A DNA stretch of 38,262 bases from Chloroflexi bacterium UBA4733 (GCA_002404055.1 DHIZ01000418.1:1-38262); one strand, 5' to 3'; shown: positions 1 to 9,304, counted from the first letter of the stretch. The notes: a model not told the origin generated them from the letters alone. Numbers and translations: made by a program.

Positions 1-120
1 AAGGTTTCTCCCGTCAGGGGGAACCCTGGCGAGTAGTGCGAGCCGGAAGGGGTCTCCTCCGCTGCCCGCATGGCTGCGCTTGTCAGGCAAAGAGACAACG
101 CATTACCTGCTCACCCCTCC

Positions 121-148
121 TTGAGTTGTGGAACTATAGTTCTATACT
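121..148 (+). promoter_or_regulatory. Promoter of the imuB-like gene
   Basis: A -35-like TTGAGT (121-126) is separated by 16 nt from a -10-like TATACT (143-148). The predicted transcript starts about 155, just ahead of the ribosome binding site at 157-164. The spacer contains a perfect SOS-box palindrome, so the promoter should be blocked when LexA is bound. Box positions are seen in the sequence; activity is inferred. Confidence 0.6.
131..142. promoter_or_regulatory. LexA (SOS) box, GAACTATAGTTC
   Basis: This 12-bp perfect palindrome fits the GAACN4GTTC SOS box known from Bacillus and Actinobacteria. It lies between the -35 and -10 elements and 29 nt upstream of the start codon of a Y-family polymerase homologue, a classical SOS target. 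No lexA gene is in the window, so use of this box by the host LexA is inferred. Confidence 0.75.
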
Positions 149-171
149 CTCTATCCAGGAGGGGCAAACAC

Positions 172-1836
172 ATGGTCGCACGCCGGATCGGCTGCCTGTG
201 GGTTCCGCAGTTCCCCGTCTGGGTGCTGCGCCGACGGCGGCCGGAGTTGCAGCAGCGACCGCTGATCGTCGGCGGGACGCCGGCTGACGCGCGGCGGACG
301 GTCGTTGCCTTTTCGGCGGAGGCGAAGGCGGTGGGCGTGCGCCTCGGCATGGTGCTGCGCGAGGCCCAACTGCGCTGCCCCGACGCCGTTTTTCTGCCTG
401 CCGCCGAGGAGGCGGAACAGGCGGTCCAGGAGCAACTGCTGGCCCTGCTGGAACTGTTCAGCCCCAACCTGGAGAGCATCCGGCCCGGTGTGTTGCTGTT
501 CGACGCCGCCGGACTGGAGCAGCACTACGCCTCGGAGGAGGCCCTGGCCCAGAAGATTGTCGCGACTGTCGAAGGCGAGTTGACGGCGCAGGTGCGCGTC
601 GGCCTGGCCGGCGGCCGCTTCTGCGCGCGTGTGGCCGCCGCCTACGGTGCGCCGGTGCTGGTCGTCCCGCCCGGCGGCGAACGCCAATTTCTGGCCCCCC
701 TGCCGGTTGAGCACCTGCCCGACCTGGAACCCTGGCGCTGGCGACTGCAGTTCCTGGGCATCCGCACCATCGGCGATTACGCCGATCGCCTGCCCTACAA
801 CGATGTCGTCGTGCGCTACGGTCCGGCGGCGGCGCAGGCGCATATGCTGGCGCGCGGCCTTGATCCGGCGCCGTTACAGCCGCGACGCCTCCTGGAGCCG
901 CCCACGGCGACCCAGCGCTTTGAGCCGGCAGAGGAACGCCTGGAGCCGCTGGTCTTCACGCTGAAGCGCCATCTGGACCACCTCTGCGCGCAACTGGCGC
1001 ATGCAGGCTGGCTCTGCGGTCTGCTGCGCCTGCGCTGCCGCTGCGACGGAGGGGGGGACGTGACCCTCACCCTGCGTCCAGCAGAACCCTCGGCCTCGGC
1101 AGCGCGGCTGCGCGACCTGCTGCGTTGGAACCTCGAGCGACGCCTGCTGGCAGCGGAGCAAGCCGGTGGGCGCCTCTTTGGCGGCGGCATCACGCAGTTC
1201 GAGTTGCAACTGGACGGCCTGATCCCCGCGGTCGGGCAGGCGCTCGACCTGTTCAGCGCCGGCCGGGCCGGCAAGCGCAACGTCCTGGGCGCCATCGAGC
1301 GACTGGAAGCGCTGCTCGGCCCGGAGAGCGTGCGCCGCGCCATACCGGCCGCCGGCCGCCGCCCGGAAGAATCCTTCACCTGGGCGCCATATCGGCCCGA
1401 AGCGCTGGCCCCGCGTAAAACGCCCCGCCGGTCGGACGTAACAGGCGCCCACGCGACAGGGACAGGCCGCCTGCCATCGCCCGGCCCCCCCAGCCCGGCG
1501 GCTGCCCGTGTCCAACCACTGCCGCTGCCTGTGATGGCCGATGGCCGACCTTCGCCATGGGACGGCACAGCCGGTCGGCATGCGCCGGCGCTCCGGCTGT
1601 TCGATCCGCCCTATGCTGTGCAGGTGCGTGAGCAGGACGGCGCGCTGACCGCGCTCAGCGCCGGCCGCGGCCAGGAAGCGATCACCGTCTGCGCCGGTCC
1701 CTGGCGGCTGGACGAGCGCTGGTGGGGTGCCGGCGCGGCGGCACGCGACTACTTTCAGGTCGCAACCCGCCTGGGCCGCGTGTATCTGGTCTACCGGGAA
1801 GGCGAAGTCTGGTTTGCTCAGGGCGTGTTCGATTAG
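172..1836 (+). CDS. imuB: ImuB-like Y-family DNA polymerase homologue
   Basis: 554 aa. The fold of Y-family (DinB/UmuC) translesion polymerases is recognisable, but the first catalytic motif, normally carrying an Asp, reads CLWVPQFPVWV (residues 8-18), and the second acidic motif is replaced by GVLLFDAAGL. Loss of the acidic residues is the hallmark of ImuB, which acts as an adaptor to the beta clamp and to DnaE2 in SOS mutagenesis. The C-terminal part is a Pro/Ala/Arg-rich linker followed by the ImuB-type tail (GPWRLDERWW, RDYFQVATR). ATG 172 was chosen over an in-frame ATG at 70 because AGGAGGGG (157-164) precedes it by 7 nt and the promoter and SOS box lie just upstream. No imuA or dnaE2 neighbour is present; the next gene is convergent. 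Its role as a non-catalytic adaptor is inferred from the missing residues. Confidence 0.85.
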   Translation: MVARRIGCLWVPQFPVWVLRRRRPELQQRPLIVGGTPADARRTVVAFSAEAKAVGVRLGMVLREAQLRCPDAVFLPAAEEAEQAVQEQLLALLELFSPNLESIRPGVLLFDAAGLEQHYASEEALAQKIVATVEGELTAQVRVGLAGGRFCARVAAAYGAPVLVVPPGGERQFLAPLPVEHLPDLEPWRWRLQFLGIRTIGDYADRLPYNDVVVRYGPAAAQAHMLARGLDPAPLQPRRLLEPPTATQRFEPAEERLEPLVFTLKRHLDHLCAQLAHAGWLCGLLRLRCRCDGGGDVTLTLRPAEPSASAARLRDLLRWNLERRLLAAEQAGGRLFGGGITQFELQLDGLIPAVGQALDLFSAGRAGKRNVLGAIERLEALLGPESVRRAIPAAGRRPEESFTWAPYRPEALAPRKTPRRSDVTGAHATGTGRLPSPGPPSPAAARVQPLPLPVMADGRPSPWDGTAGRHAPALRLFDPPYAVQVREQDGALTALSAGRGQEAITVCAGPWRLDERWWGAGAAARDYFQVATRLGRVYLVYREGEVWFAQGVFD

Positions 1837-1861
1837 CCATACGTGGCCCGCCAGCCGCTGA

Positions 1862-2746
1862 TTAGCCCTTCATCCCCGTCAGGGCGATACCGCGTATGAA
1901 CAGGTTCTGGGCGACGAAGAACACGACCAGCAGCGGGAGCAGGACCAGCAGGGAGACCGCCATCATCTGCGGGAAGTTGGTGTAGTACTGCCCCTGGAAC
2001 AGCAGCAACCCCAGCGCCAGCGTGAACTTGTCTGGCGAGTTGAGGTAGATGAGCGGCGCCAGGAAGTCGTTCCAGTTCGCCATGAAGGAGAAGATCGCCA
2101 CCGTCGCCAGCGCCGGCTTGGCCAGCGGCAAGATGATGTTCCAGAAGATGCGTAGCGTCGAGCAGCCGTCGATGCGGGCGGCATCGTCGAGGTCGAGGGG
2201 GAGGGTCATGAAGAACTGACGCAGCAGGAAGATGAAGAAGGGCCAACCGAACCAGGCCGGCACGGTGAGCGCCTTGAGCGTATTCACCCAGCCCAGGTAC
2301 TTGAACAGGATGAACGTCGGGATCAGCGTCACCTGCTGCGGAATCATCATCGTCGAGAGCATGAGCGCGAAGCAAACACCGCGGAAGCGCGAGCGCATGC
2401 GCGAGAAAGCGAAAGCTGCGAGGCTACAGGACACCAGATTGCCGACCACATTGTTGGTAACGATGATGAGCGTGTTCTTCAGATAGGTGTTGAAGGGCAG
2501 GATCGTCCAGCCGTCGAGGAAATTGCTCCAGACGAAGCGCGACGGTATCAACTGCGGCGGGAAGGTGAACACCTCGTTCTGCGGCTTCAGCGCGGTCGAG
2601 ACCATCCAGATCAGCGGGATGAGCATCACGATACTGCCGGCGACGAGCAACACGTAGGTAATCAGGGTAGCCACCAGCCGCGGCCGCGCGATCGCGCGGG
2701 GGCGCGTCGCCGCGGACGACGTGGCGGCGGCCTGGATGTTCTGCAT
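1862..2746 (-). CDS. Carbohydrate ABC transporter permease, MalG type
   Basis: 294 aa inner-membrane subunit of a carbohydrate importer (CUT1 group). A cytoplasmic N-terminus of about 25 residues leads into six hydrophobic segments. The EAA loop that contacts the ATPase is visible as DDAARIDGCSTLRIFWNIILP. The C-terminus NLFIRGIALTGMKG is typical of MalG-like permeases. It starts 3 nt after the stop of the partner permease, so the two are co-translated. No ATP-binding subunit is encoded nearby; CUT1 systems often share one encoded elsewhere. The substrate cannot be read from the permease, but the neighbouring glycosidases suggest an oligosaccharide. Confidence 0.9.
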   Translation of the reverse strand: MQNIQAAATSSAATRPRAIARPRLVATLITYVLLVAGSIVMLIPLIWMVSTALKPQNEVFTFPPQLIPSRFVWSNFLDGWTILPFNTYLKNTLIIVTNNVVGNLVSCSLAAFAFSRMRSRFRGVCFALMLSTMMIPQQVTLIPTFILFKYLGWVNTLKALTVPAWFGWPFFIFLLRQFFMTLPLDLDDAARIDGCSTLRIFWNIILPLAKPALATVAIFSFMANWNDFLAPLIYLNSPDKFTLALGLLLFQGQYYTNFPQMMAVSLLVLLPLLVVFFVAQNLFIRGIALTGMKG

Positions 2747-2749
2747 CGC

Positions 2750-3685
2750 CTATCTCCTCTGCTCGCCTTCATAATAGACCCAGCGCGGCGCGAAAATGAA
2801 CTGGATGGCCGTGAAGAACATGATGACCAGGAATAGGATCCAGGCCAGCGCCGACGCGTAGCCCATGTTGAAGTCCTGGAAGGCCTTCTGATAGAGGTAG
2901 ATCACGTACACCAGGGTCGAGTTCGCCGGCCCACCCTGGGTCATGACGTAGATGTTGGTGAACACCTGGAAGGAGCCGATGATGGACAGCACCAGATTGA
3001 AGAAGATTACGGGACTGATGAGCGGGATGGTCACGTGCCGGAACTTGGTGAACACGCCCGCGCCATCGATCGCCGCCGCCTCATAGAGATGCCCTGGGAC
3101 GCTCTGCAGCCCGGCCAGGTAGATCAGCATCGACCCGCCGATGCTCCACAGGCTCATGATGATCATCGCCGGCATCGACCAGGTGAGGCTGAACAGCCAC
3201 TCCGGGCCTTGAATGCCGAAGAGTCCCAGGAAGAAGTTGATAAGACCGAACTGGGGGTGGAACAGCCAGGCCCAGAGGATAGCGACGGCCACGCCGGAGA
3301 TGACGGAGGGCAGGTAGAAAATGGTGCGGAAGAGATAGATGCCCCGCACCTTCTGGTTCATCAGCATGGCGATGAGCAGGGCCAGGATCATCCCCAGCGG
3401 CACGCTCACGCCTGTGTAGTAGATCGTGTTGAGCAGCGCTTTGTAGAAGAGTGGGTCGTTGGTGATCAGGGTGACGTAGTTCGACAGGCCGATCCACACC
3501 GGCGCCTTGACCATGGACCACTGCGTAAAGCTGAGCACGATCGTCGCCAGAATCGGTCCGGCATTGAAGACGAGGAAGCCGATGAGCCACAGGCCGACGA
3601 ACAGGAAAAACTCGACCTCTTCGCGCAGCGTTATGCCGCGGCGGCGGGCGCGGGCCGTCGCCGCCGGGCGTGCCATCGCGTGCAT
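2750..3685 (-). CDS. Carbohydrate ABC transporter permease, MalF/UgpA type
   Basis: 311 aa inner-membrane permease with an Arg-rich cytoplasmic N-terminus, six predicted membrane segments and the EAA loop EAAAIDGAGVFTKFRHVTIP. It forms the heterodimeric channel with the MalG-type partner that follows after 3 nt. The binding-protein gene lies upstream, separated by 149 nt that contain a 12-bp stem-loop. This is the usual layout for expressing far more binding protein than permease. Function as the channel is well supported; the transported sugar is unknown. Confidence 0.9.
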   Translation of the reverse strand: MHAMARPAATARARRRGITLREEVEFFLFVGLWLIGFLVFNAGPILATIVLSFTQWSMVKAPVWIGLSNYVTLITNDPLFYKALLNTIYYTGVSVPLGMILALLIAMLMNQKVRGIYLFRTIFYLPSVISGVAVAILWAWLFHPQFGLINFFLGLFGIQGPEWLFSLTWSMPAMIIMSLWSIGGSMLIYLAGLQSVPGHLYEAAAIDGAGVFTKFRHVTIPLISPVIFFNLVLSIIGSFQVFTNIYVMTQGGPANSTLVYVIYLYQKAFQDFNMGYASALAWILFLVIMFFTAIQFIFAPRWVYYEGEQRR

Positions 3686-3733
3686 GTGTTGCCCTCTCTG
3701 TCGAATGGCCGGCAGTCTGAGTTAGAGCGTCCC

Positions 3734-3774
3734 GGCGGGAGGGGGGAGAGGACCTGCTCCGTCCCCCTCCCGCC
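3734..3774. repeat. Intercistronic stem-loop between binding protein and permease genes
   Basis: Perfect 12-bp arms GGCGGGAGGGGG (3734-3745) and CCCCCTCCCGCC (3763-3774) enclose a 17-nt loop. No U-run follows on the transcribed (minus) strand, so it is less likely a terminator than a 3' stabiliser of the binding-protein message. Comparable hairpins separate malE from malF-type genes in other bacteria. Confidence 0.7.
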
Positions 3775-3834
3775 ACCAGCGTGACCAGCAGCGGCCGATC
3801 GGCCGTGTCTCGGGGCGCGATGGTGCTGCGGCCG

Positions 3835-5292
3835 TTAGCCGAAGAGCCCCACGTAGGGCTTGTTCTTTTCGAGGACCGGGCCGAGCTCCGTGCCGATCCT
3901 GCTGAGCGCGTCCTTGGCGCCCATCTGCCCGAGGAGGACCAGGTCCCAGCTTTGCCCGGCGACACGGCTGATCTCCGCGCCGTTGGGGCTCTGGATCACG
4001 TCGGCCCCGTCGCCATAGGTGAGCAGGGCGTCGTAGATCAATTTGGCGCTCTTGGGAGCGAGCGGGGACTTGAAGTAGGACTGCCAGGCGGCCTTGCGGG
4101 CCGGGCTGCCCCGGCCGGTCTCACCCCACATGAACTCGACGCCCTTCTCGCCCAGGTAGGCGCTCTGATACGTCCAGGCCGCGTCGCGATCCTTACTGTC
4201 TTTGGTGATGCCGTAGCCGGAGCCTTCCGCGGCGGTGACATGCTTCTTGGGGCCGGCCGGGAAGGGCGCGACATCGTACTGGAACTTGGCCTGTTCGTGC
4301 AGCCAGGGCACCGACCAGGAGCCGGAATACATCATGGCGGTCTTGTTGAAGGCGAAGGGATCGCCTGCGACGACCTTGGTGTCGGCGGGGGTCGGGTTCA
4401 CTTTGGACTTCAGGCGCAGATCGGCCCACCACTGCAACGCCGTGGCCGCTTCCGACGTGTCGGCCATGAAGGTCACTTCGTCCTTGTCCAGGAAGCGAGC
4501 GCCGAACGGCATGGTGTAGTTGGTGTTGGCCTCGCCGCCGAAGTTGCCGGGGCTCCCTTCGTAGCCCCAGGTCTGATTCACGCCGGTTCCCTGCGTGAGC
4601 TTCACCGCCGCGGCGAGCATGTCGTCGAAGGTCCAGTCAGTCTTCGGCAGCGGGACCCCGAACTTGTTGAACATGTCGACGTTGTAGAAGATGATCAGCG
4701 GCCCGGTGTCGTAGGGGACGATGTATATGTCGCCTTTGTAGCGGTAGGTGGGGAGGGACACCTGGGTGAAGTTGTCGAGCGAGAACTCCGCGTTCTTGTT
4801 CATGTAGGGCTGCTCGTTGATGAACGCGCCCTCGTAGATGAAGTGACGGGCGTCGGCGAACTGGCAGTACTGGACATCCGGGGCGGCGTTGCCCGCGAGC
4901 TCGGTGGAGAATTTGGTCACGTGCTGCCCCCAGGGCACGTTATCCGCCTCGATCTTGATGTCGGGATGCTCCTTCATGAAGTTGGTGTCGAAGGCCTGCT
5001 GCGTTTTCCAGAAGACGGCATCCCAGGAGTGCGCTGTACGGATGACCGTCTGGCCGGACGCGGGCGCCTTCGCTGCCGCCGAGCTCTGTGTTACCGTGGC
5101 GACTGACGACTGCGCCGTCGATGCGACGGCTTGGGGTGCTGCACTCGATGTCACATTGCTGGTGGCCGGGGCGGGGGCGACGTTGGCCGCGCCGCCGACC
5201 CCACACGCGGCCAGCAACGACGTGGTCAGGAGCAGACCGGCCGCTCCACACGCCCGGAGTACCGCGCGCCGACTATGGACTTGGTGCTTCAT
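3835..5292 (-). CDS. Extracellular carbohydrate-binding lipoprotein of ABC transporter
   Basis: 485 aa family-1 solute-binding protein. The N-terminus carries a twin-Arg (SRRAVLR), a hydrophobic stretch and a lipobox LLAAC, so Cys30 should be lipidated and the protein anchored on the outer face of the membrane. A Ser/Ala/Thr-rich linker (about residues 31-75) precedes the mature domain, which begins around TVIRTAHSWD. Binding-protein features include the MFNKFGVPLPKTDWTFDDML segment. ATG 5292 has GAGAGG at 5300-5305, 7 nt upstream. It lies between the MaoC gene and the two permeases on the same strand and is the uptake receptor for that system. The ligand is unknown, probably a sugar or oligosaccharide. 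Confidence 0.92.
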   Translation of the reverse strand: MKHQVHSRRAVLRACGAAGLLLTTSLLAACGVGGAANVAPAPATSNVTSSAAPQAVASTAQSSVATVTQSSAAAKAPASGQTVIRTAHSWDAVFWKTQQAFDTNFMKEHPDIKIEADNVPWGQHVTKFSTELAGNAAPDVQYCQFADARHFIYEGAFINEQPYMNKNAEFSLDNFTQVSLPTYRYKGDIYIVPYDTGPLIIFYNVDMFNKFGVPLPKTDWTFDDMLAAAVKLTQGTGVNQTWGYEGSPGNFGGEANTNYTMPFGARFLDKDEVTFMADTSEAATALQWWADLRLKSKVNPTPADTKVVAGDPFAFNKTAMMYSGSWSVPWLHEQAKFQYDVAPFPAGPKKHVTAAEGSGYGITKDSKDRDAAWTYQSAYLGEKGVEFMWGETGRGSPARKAAWQSYFKSPLAPKSAKLIYDALLTYGDGADVIQSPNGAEISRVAGQSWDLVLLGQMGAKDALSRIGTELGPVLEKNKPYVGLFG

Positions 5293-5329
5293 TCGACTGC
5301 CTCTCTTTCACATTCGGAACGGAGAAACT

Positions 5330-5367
5330 GGCCAGCATCATGGTGATCCGGCCGAAGGCCAGCATCA
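5330..5367. repeat. Direct repeat in the leader of the binding-protein gene
   Basis: GGCCAGCATCA occurs at 5330-5340 and again at 5357-5367, 27 bp apart. The second copy overlaps the inverted repeat CCAGCATCAAGCTGG (5359-5373). They lie in the 154-nt gap (5293-5446) upstream of the lipoprotein start. They could be regulator sites or RNA structure; nothing in the sequence decides. Confidence 0.4.
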
Positions 5368-5446
5368 AGCTGGCATCCCTTATTCTGCGCAGTTGCCCCC
5401 CTTCTTGAGAGCTACGGCGACCGCCGACCCGTCGTAGCAAGTGGGA

Positions 5447-5935
5447 TCAGTCCGTGGAATCAGTTCCATGGGCGGGTAGAGTATCGCATGATTGCCGCTT
5501 CTTGACAAGGTGAATGTGGGTGAAGGCCAGCACCGTTTCGTCGCGCTGGTTCAGAGCAATGCACTGCTCGTCTACGAAACCGTGCTCCGGCCGCTTGGGA
5601 TCGTCGCGCATCGCCCGAATGGACGCTTCAACGTGGACCGTGTCCCCGATGAAGACCGGCTTGACAAAGCGAATGCGGTCATAGCCGTAGCTGAAAGCTA
5701 CCGGGTTGATGCGATCGGCTGTGAGGCCGACGGCAACGGAAAGCACCAACGTCCCGTGTGCGATACGCTGCCCGAACGGCTGCGTCTTGCACCACTCGGC
5801 ATCCATATGATGCGGGAAGAAATCGCCTGTCTGACCGGCGTGCAAAACGATGTCGGTTTCCGTGATGGTGCGTCCGATCGTCTGGCGCGTGGCGCCAATC
5901 ACGTAGTCCTCGAAGTAGGTCGTGATAACGCTCAT
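5447..5935 (-). CDS. MaoC-family (R)-specific enoyl-CoA hydratase-like protein
   Basis: 162 aa single hot-dog domain. The hydratase-2 motif is intact: [10 protein letters not shown] places the catalytic Asp at 38 and His at 43, followed by the IAHG turn near residue 78. Such enzymes add water to, or remove it from, acyl-CoA thioesters in the cytoplasm. Its ATG overlaps the stop of the CoA-transferase by 4 nt (5932-5935), so the two are translationally coupled and very likely act on the same CoA ester. Mesaconyl-CoA hydratases of Chloroflexus are longer proteins of the same superfamily, so an identical role is not implied. The true substrate is unknown. Confidence 0.88.
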   Translation of the reverse strand: MSVITTYFEDYVIGATRQTIGRTITETDIVLHAGQTGDFFPHHMDAEWCKTQPFGQRIAHGTLVLSVAVGLTADRINPVAFSYGYDRIRFVKPVFIGDTVHVEASIRAMRDDPKRPEHGFVDEQCIALNQRDETVLAFTHIHLVKKRQSCDTLPAHGTDSTD

Positions 5936-7083
5936 GTATCTTCACCCGCCAGTGGCCTGTGCTGATCCAGCCGTGGCGCCGCGACCGGCGATTTCAGGAC
6001 CTCGCCATCGATGCGCACCGGGCAACGCGTCGTGCGGAAGCGGCATTCTCCACTACCAACCTCCTGCACCATATCGATGGCCTGGAAGGCTTCCTCTTTC
6101 ACGAGCCGTTCCCAGTCGTAAACGTCGGCGCACCAGACACCGGCAGGTTCGAGCAGGTCGAGCCAATGCCGTGTCGGTTTCTGCCGCAAGCGAAGCGCAA
6201 TGGACTGTTTGATGGCGTCCCGCTTGTCAAACCAGGAGTCCGGTGACGTATAGTTCCGGAGGATCGGTAGGTCGATGAGTTCGCCAAGGTCCGGCACCGG
6301 CGTCATCGCCAGGGCCAGGTAGCCGTCAGCCGTCGCATAGATGCCGTAGGGCGCAGGGATGTAGGCATGGGCCGCCGCGAGTGTGCTCCGTCGCGGCGAA
6401 GCATCCCCATCATTCAGGAACGCTGTCAAGACCTCGAACTGGAAGTCGAGCGCTGACTCCAGCAGGCTCACCTCGACCCGCCCGCCCCGGCCGCTGATGC
6501 CACGCCGCACGAGACAGGCCAGTACCCCCTCCAGGAGGTGGCAACCGGCCAGGGTATCGACGATCGACAGCCCGATGGCCGTGGGTGGATCCTCCGCGCG
6601 CCCATTGAGCCAGGCGAGGCCCGACACCGCTTGCACGAGGAGGTCCTGTCCCGGCTTGGCTCGCCAAGGCCCATGCGAGCCGTAGCCGCTGACCGAGGCG
6701 TAGACCAGCCGGGAGTTCCCGGCCAGCGTCTGCTCGTAGCCCAGTCCGAGCCGCTCCATCACGCCGGGCCGAAAGCTCTGGATCAGGACGTCGGCCTGTG
6801 TCACAAGGTTGCGCACGATGGCGAGGTCCGCCGGATCCTTGAAGTCGGCGGCCAAACTCTCCTTGTTGCGATTGATGGTATGAAAGAGCAAACTGTCCTG
6901 GCCCAGGCGCTGCTTCGCCAGGACTAACTGGCGACTGGCATCTCCGCCGACTTTGCGCTCCACCTTGATGACGCGTGCTCCCCAATCAGCCATGCGCAGA
7001 CTGGCGGATGGACCAGCCAGAAACTGGCTGAAGTCAACGACGAGTAACCCTTCAAGCGGTAAGGCGATGGGCATCATTCCCAC
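5932..7083 (-). CDS. CaiB/BaiF family III CoA-transferase
   Basis: 383 aa, the normal length for this family. The N-terminal core reads [16 protein letters not shown] then [10 protein letters not shown]. The catalytic Asp that forms the aspartyl-CoA thioester is present in LSIVDTLAG (Asp176). Family III enzymes move CoA between carboxylic acids. The gene overlaps the MaoC hydratase gene by 4 nt and begins 40 nt after the glycosidase stop, so an acid is probably activated with CoA and then hydrated or dehydrated. Coupling of a CoA-transferase to a sugar-uptake and glycosidase operon is unusual. Donor and acceptor acids are unknown. Confidence 0.9.
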   Translation of the reverse strand: MGMMPIALPLEGLLVVDFSQFLAGPSASLRMADWGARVIKVERKVGGDASRQLVLAKQRLGQDSLLFHTINRNKESLAADFKDPADLAIVRNLVTQADVLIQSFRPGVMERLGLGYEQTLAGNSRLVYASVSGYGSHGPWRAKPGQDLLVQAVSGLAWLNGRAEDPPTAIGLSIVDTLAGCHLLEGVLACLVRRGISGRGGRVEVSLLESALDFQFEVLTAFLNDGDASPRRSTLAAAHAYIPAPYGIYATADGYLALAMTPVPDLGELIDLPILRNYTSPDSWFDKRDAIKQSIALRLRQKPTRHWLDLLEPAGVWCADVYDWERLVKEEAFQAIDMVQEVGSGECRFRTTRCPVRIDGEVLKSPVAAPRLDQHRPLAGEDT

Positions 7084-7123
7084 TCCATCGCTCTATTGGC
7101 GCCCATCCGCACGTCACCCCGAC

Positions 7124-9208
7124 TCACAGCTCCCCCTCCGGTGCTTGCTCCTCGAGGACGAGCAGCGCATTGGTCGTCATCGGCGACACGTGGACGCGCC
7201 AGCCATCTGGGGTCGGCTCGAGGGGACAGGTTGCGCCCGTCACGGCCTCGTAGGCGCGCGTGAGGCGCGCCTCCAGGTGCAGGTCCACCGTGCAGGCCGG
7301 CAAGGGGGTGGGATCCTCGAAGTACTGGGGATGCTCGCCCACGCGCGGCAACGGCGAGCAATTGACGATATGGACCAGGTAGCGCGCCGGGCGGCCCGCG
7401 GCGCGAGTTTGATAGGTCACGCTCAGTTCGGCGCTGAGGGGCGCGCTGCTGCGCACAAATTGCTGGGGGTAGACTGCCTGGACGAGCTGTTGAAATAGCT
7501 TCCGATACACCCAGTAGCCATATTGATCGTAGCTCGTCCCCAGCGGGAACGTCACCGCCCCAAAGCGGTCGCGCTGGATGATGGCCGGGTACTCCGTCGC
7601 ATGATCAAAGGGCGTCTGCGCATGGCTCGTGTAGTGCTCCCCACTCCTCTGGAAGAGGGGCTCGCCCAGGCGGGCGAGCACCTTCGCGTCAGAACGGTTC
7701 TCTTGCCAGTAGTCTGCCCCGGAATAGAGGGCATATTCGTAGGGCGGCACGTCCAGCCCACTGTCCTTTCGGACGCACAGGTAACAGGGCTGGTACGGTG
7801 ACTCGCCGACAAATGTCAGCCCGAGGTCGGCCAGCCAGGGTTGGGTACTTTCTTCACAACGCAGCGACCGGCCCAGGCTCAGCACCGCACCGCCGACTGC
7901 CAGATGATGGTTGAGCCGCTCGGCCAGGCGAACGTCGACACGGAGCCAGTCCGGCAGGAGCAAGAGGCGGTAACGCTCAAAGGGTGCGTCCACTTCCACC
8001 ACGTCGAACTGCAGGCGTTGCTCAATCAGCAGTTTCGTGAGGCCGATAACGCTACGAGCGAGTGGCGTCGTGGGGCGGCCGATATCGGTGAGCGGCAGCC
8101 CGCCGACGACAATCGCCGCTTCGACCGCTGGCGCGGCTCCCTCCAGGAACGGTTCCAGGCGCTCAATCTCGGCGTAGGCTTGACCAATGGTTTCGTAGAC
8201 CGCCGCATCAAGCCGGCCTGACGGCGGCATCTGGTCGCCGATACCACACTGCGCACCCTGGGCGACGATGCCGGCCAGTTCAATCCGTAATTGCGTGGGA
8301 TGTTTCAGACCGCCGAAGTCCGCCCAGGACTTTTGAAAACGCCCGGTCATGCCACAGATCGACGTACCAAGAGTGCGGGCGTAGCGGGCATTCACCGGAA
8401 AGTAGAGGTAGCCCCAGCCGCCCGTCGGCAACGCTTCGATGTCGATGTTATCGAGGAAGGTAGCACGCTCCGGGAGACCGAGGTTGGTCTGGTTATTCTG
8501 GTCCACCTGGCAGCCCGGCCGGAGCGTATGCGCCAGTTCCGCGCTGCGTCGCAGGAAGGTGGTCAGGAGTTGCTGCTTATGCACGCGTTGGGCGGCCTCG
8601 TCGAAGGGCGACTCGCCGGTGAGGCGAAATGCCGCTAAACACGTCGGACAGAAACACTCTCCACCGCGCGGCATCGGCATGTCGTACCAAATGCCATCAA
8701 TCGGGTAGCGCTGGAGAATCTCCTGAGAGTGCTCGAGCACGAGTTGCACAAAGTCGTCGTTGGCGAGGCACAGCGCGGTCCAGCTCGGTGGTTCACCGAA
8801 GCGTGGCAGGTAGGTCGTCCGGTCGCGTTTCCACACCAACCATTCTGGATGATGCTCCGCGAGGTAGTTATCCCATGTCACACAGTAGTAGGCATACACC
8901 CGTATGCCGTGCGCTCGACATGCTGCCACCTGCTCGCCCAGCAAATCACGGCTTAACCCTGGGTGAACGGGACCGAAGACGCTCGGATAGTAGAAGTAGC
9001 CATGCATGTCCTTGGCGAAGACGGTGACGGCGTCGACGTGCCCCTGACGCAGTGTTTCCACGAAGGCATCGGGATCGAACGTCTCCCCAATATGCGGCAT
9101 ATGCCGACTGTTATGAAAGTCGAGGTGGATCTTCCGCCATGGCCGCCGGGGACGGCTACCGTAGGACGGATCAATCCAGAGCCCCGTTCGCGCTATCGCC
9201 TCGTCCAC
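7124..9208 (-). CDS. GHL6-type glycoside hydrolase with trimerisation-like domain
   Basis: 694 aa from the GTG at 9208. The N-terminal TIM-barrel half matches the hypothetical glycosyl hydrolase 6 group: WRKIHLDFH (24-32), VTVFAKDMHGYFYYP (61-75), then DGIWYDMP with Asp176, and a Cys cluster CFCPTC (185-190) that may bind metal. The region after about residue 380 resembles a beta-galactosidase trimerisation domain. There is no signal peptide, so it should be cytoplasmic. The reading frame is open to 9427, but the promoter (9305-9333) and operator (9269-9282) fall inside that extension. The GTG has GAAAGG (9218-9223) 9 nt upstream and begins just before the conserved region. ATGs at 9286/9283 have no ribosome binding site. 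The substrate is unknown. Confidence 0.82.
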   Translation of the reverse strand: MDEAIARTGLWIDPSYGSRPRRPWRKIHLDFHNSRHMPHIGETFDPDAFVETLRQGHVDAVTVFAKDMHGYFYYPSVFGPVHPGLSRDLLGEQVAACRAHGIRVYAYYCVTWDNYLAEHHPEWLVWKRDRTTYLPRFGEPPSWTALCLANDDFVQLVLEHSQEILQRYPIDGIWYDMPMPRGGECFCPTCLAAFRLTGESPFDEAAQRVHKQQLLTTFLRRSAELAHTLRPGCQVDQNNQTNLGLPERATFLDNIDIEALPTGGWGYLYFPVNARYARTLGTSICGMTGRFQKSWADFGGLKHPTQLRIELAGIVAQGAQCGIGDQMPPSGRLDAAVYETIGQAYAEIERLEPFLEGAAPAVEAAIVVGGLPLTDIGRPTTPLARSVIGLTKLLIEQRLQFDVVEVDAPFERYRLLLLPDWLRVDVRLAERLNHHLAVGGAVLSLGRSLRCEESTQPWLADLGLTFVGESPYQPCYLCVRKDSGLDVPPYEYALYSGADYWQENRSDAKVLARLGEPLFQRSGEHYTSHAQTPFDHATEYPAIIQRDRFGAVTFPLGTSYDQYGYWVYRKLFQQLVQAVYPQQFVRSSAPLSAELSVTYQTRAAGRPARYLVHIVNCSPLPRVGEHPQYFEDPTPLPACTVDLHLEARLTRAYEAVTGATCPLEPTPDGWRVHVSPMTTNALLVLEEQAPEGEL

Positions 9209-9268
9209 GGTTGACTGCCTTTCACGACAGAGGAAACGGAACCCATGCAACCACGTCCGCCGTTGAAA

Positions 9269-9282
9269 TGGGATCGTTCCCA
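9269..9282. promoter_or_regulatory. LacI-type operator O2, TGGGATCGTTCCCA
   Basis: A 14-bp near-palindrome with central CG and two mismatched pairs, typical of LacI/GalR operators. It lies roughly 16-30 nt downstream of the predicted start of the minus-strand transcript, in the leader of the glycosidase gene, where a bound repressor would block elongation. It differs from O1 at 9441-9454 by one base. Confidence 0.75.
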
Positions 9283-9304
9283 TCATCTTGGACAACTTGG
9301 GCGG

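Noticed and set aside
70..171. N-terminal extension of the imuB-like gene from ATG 70
   Set aside because: The promoter, SOS box and ribosome binding site lie inside this stretch; ATG 172 is the supported start.
3781..5106. 441-codon plus-strand frame opposite the binding-protein gene
   Set aside because: Shadow of a clear lipoprotein gene, with no recognisable domain.
6400..6560. Loss of the catalytic Asp in the CoA-transferase (SLLES region has Glu)
   Set aside because: Comparison with remembered CaiB and AMACR motifs places the catalytic Asp earlier, in LSIVDTLAG, where it is present.
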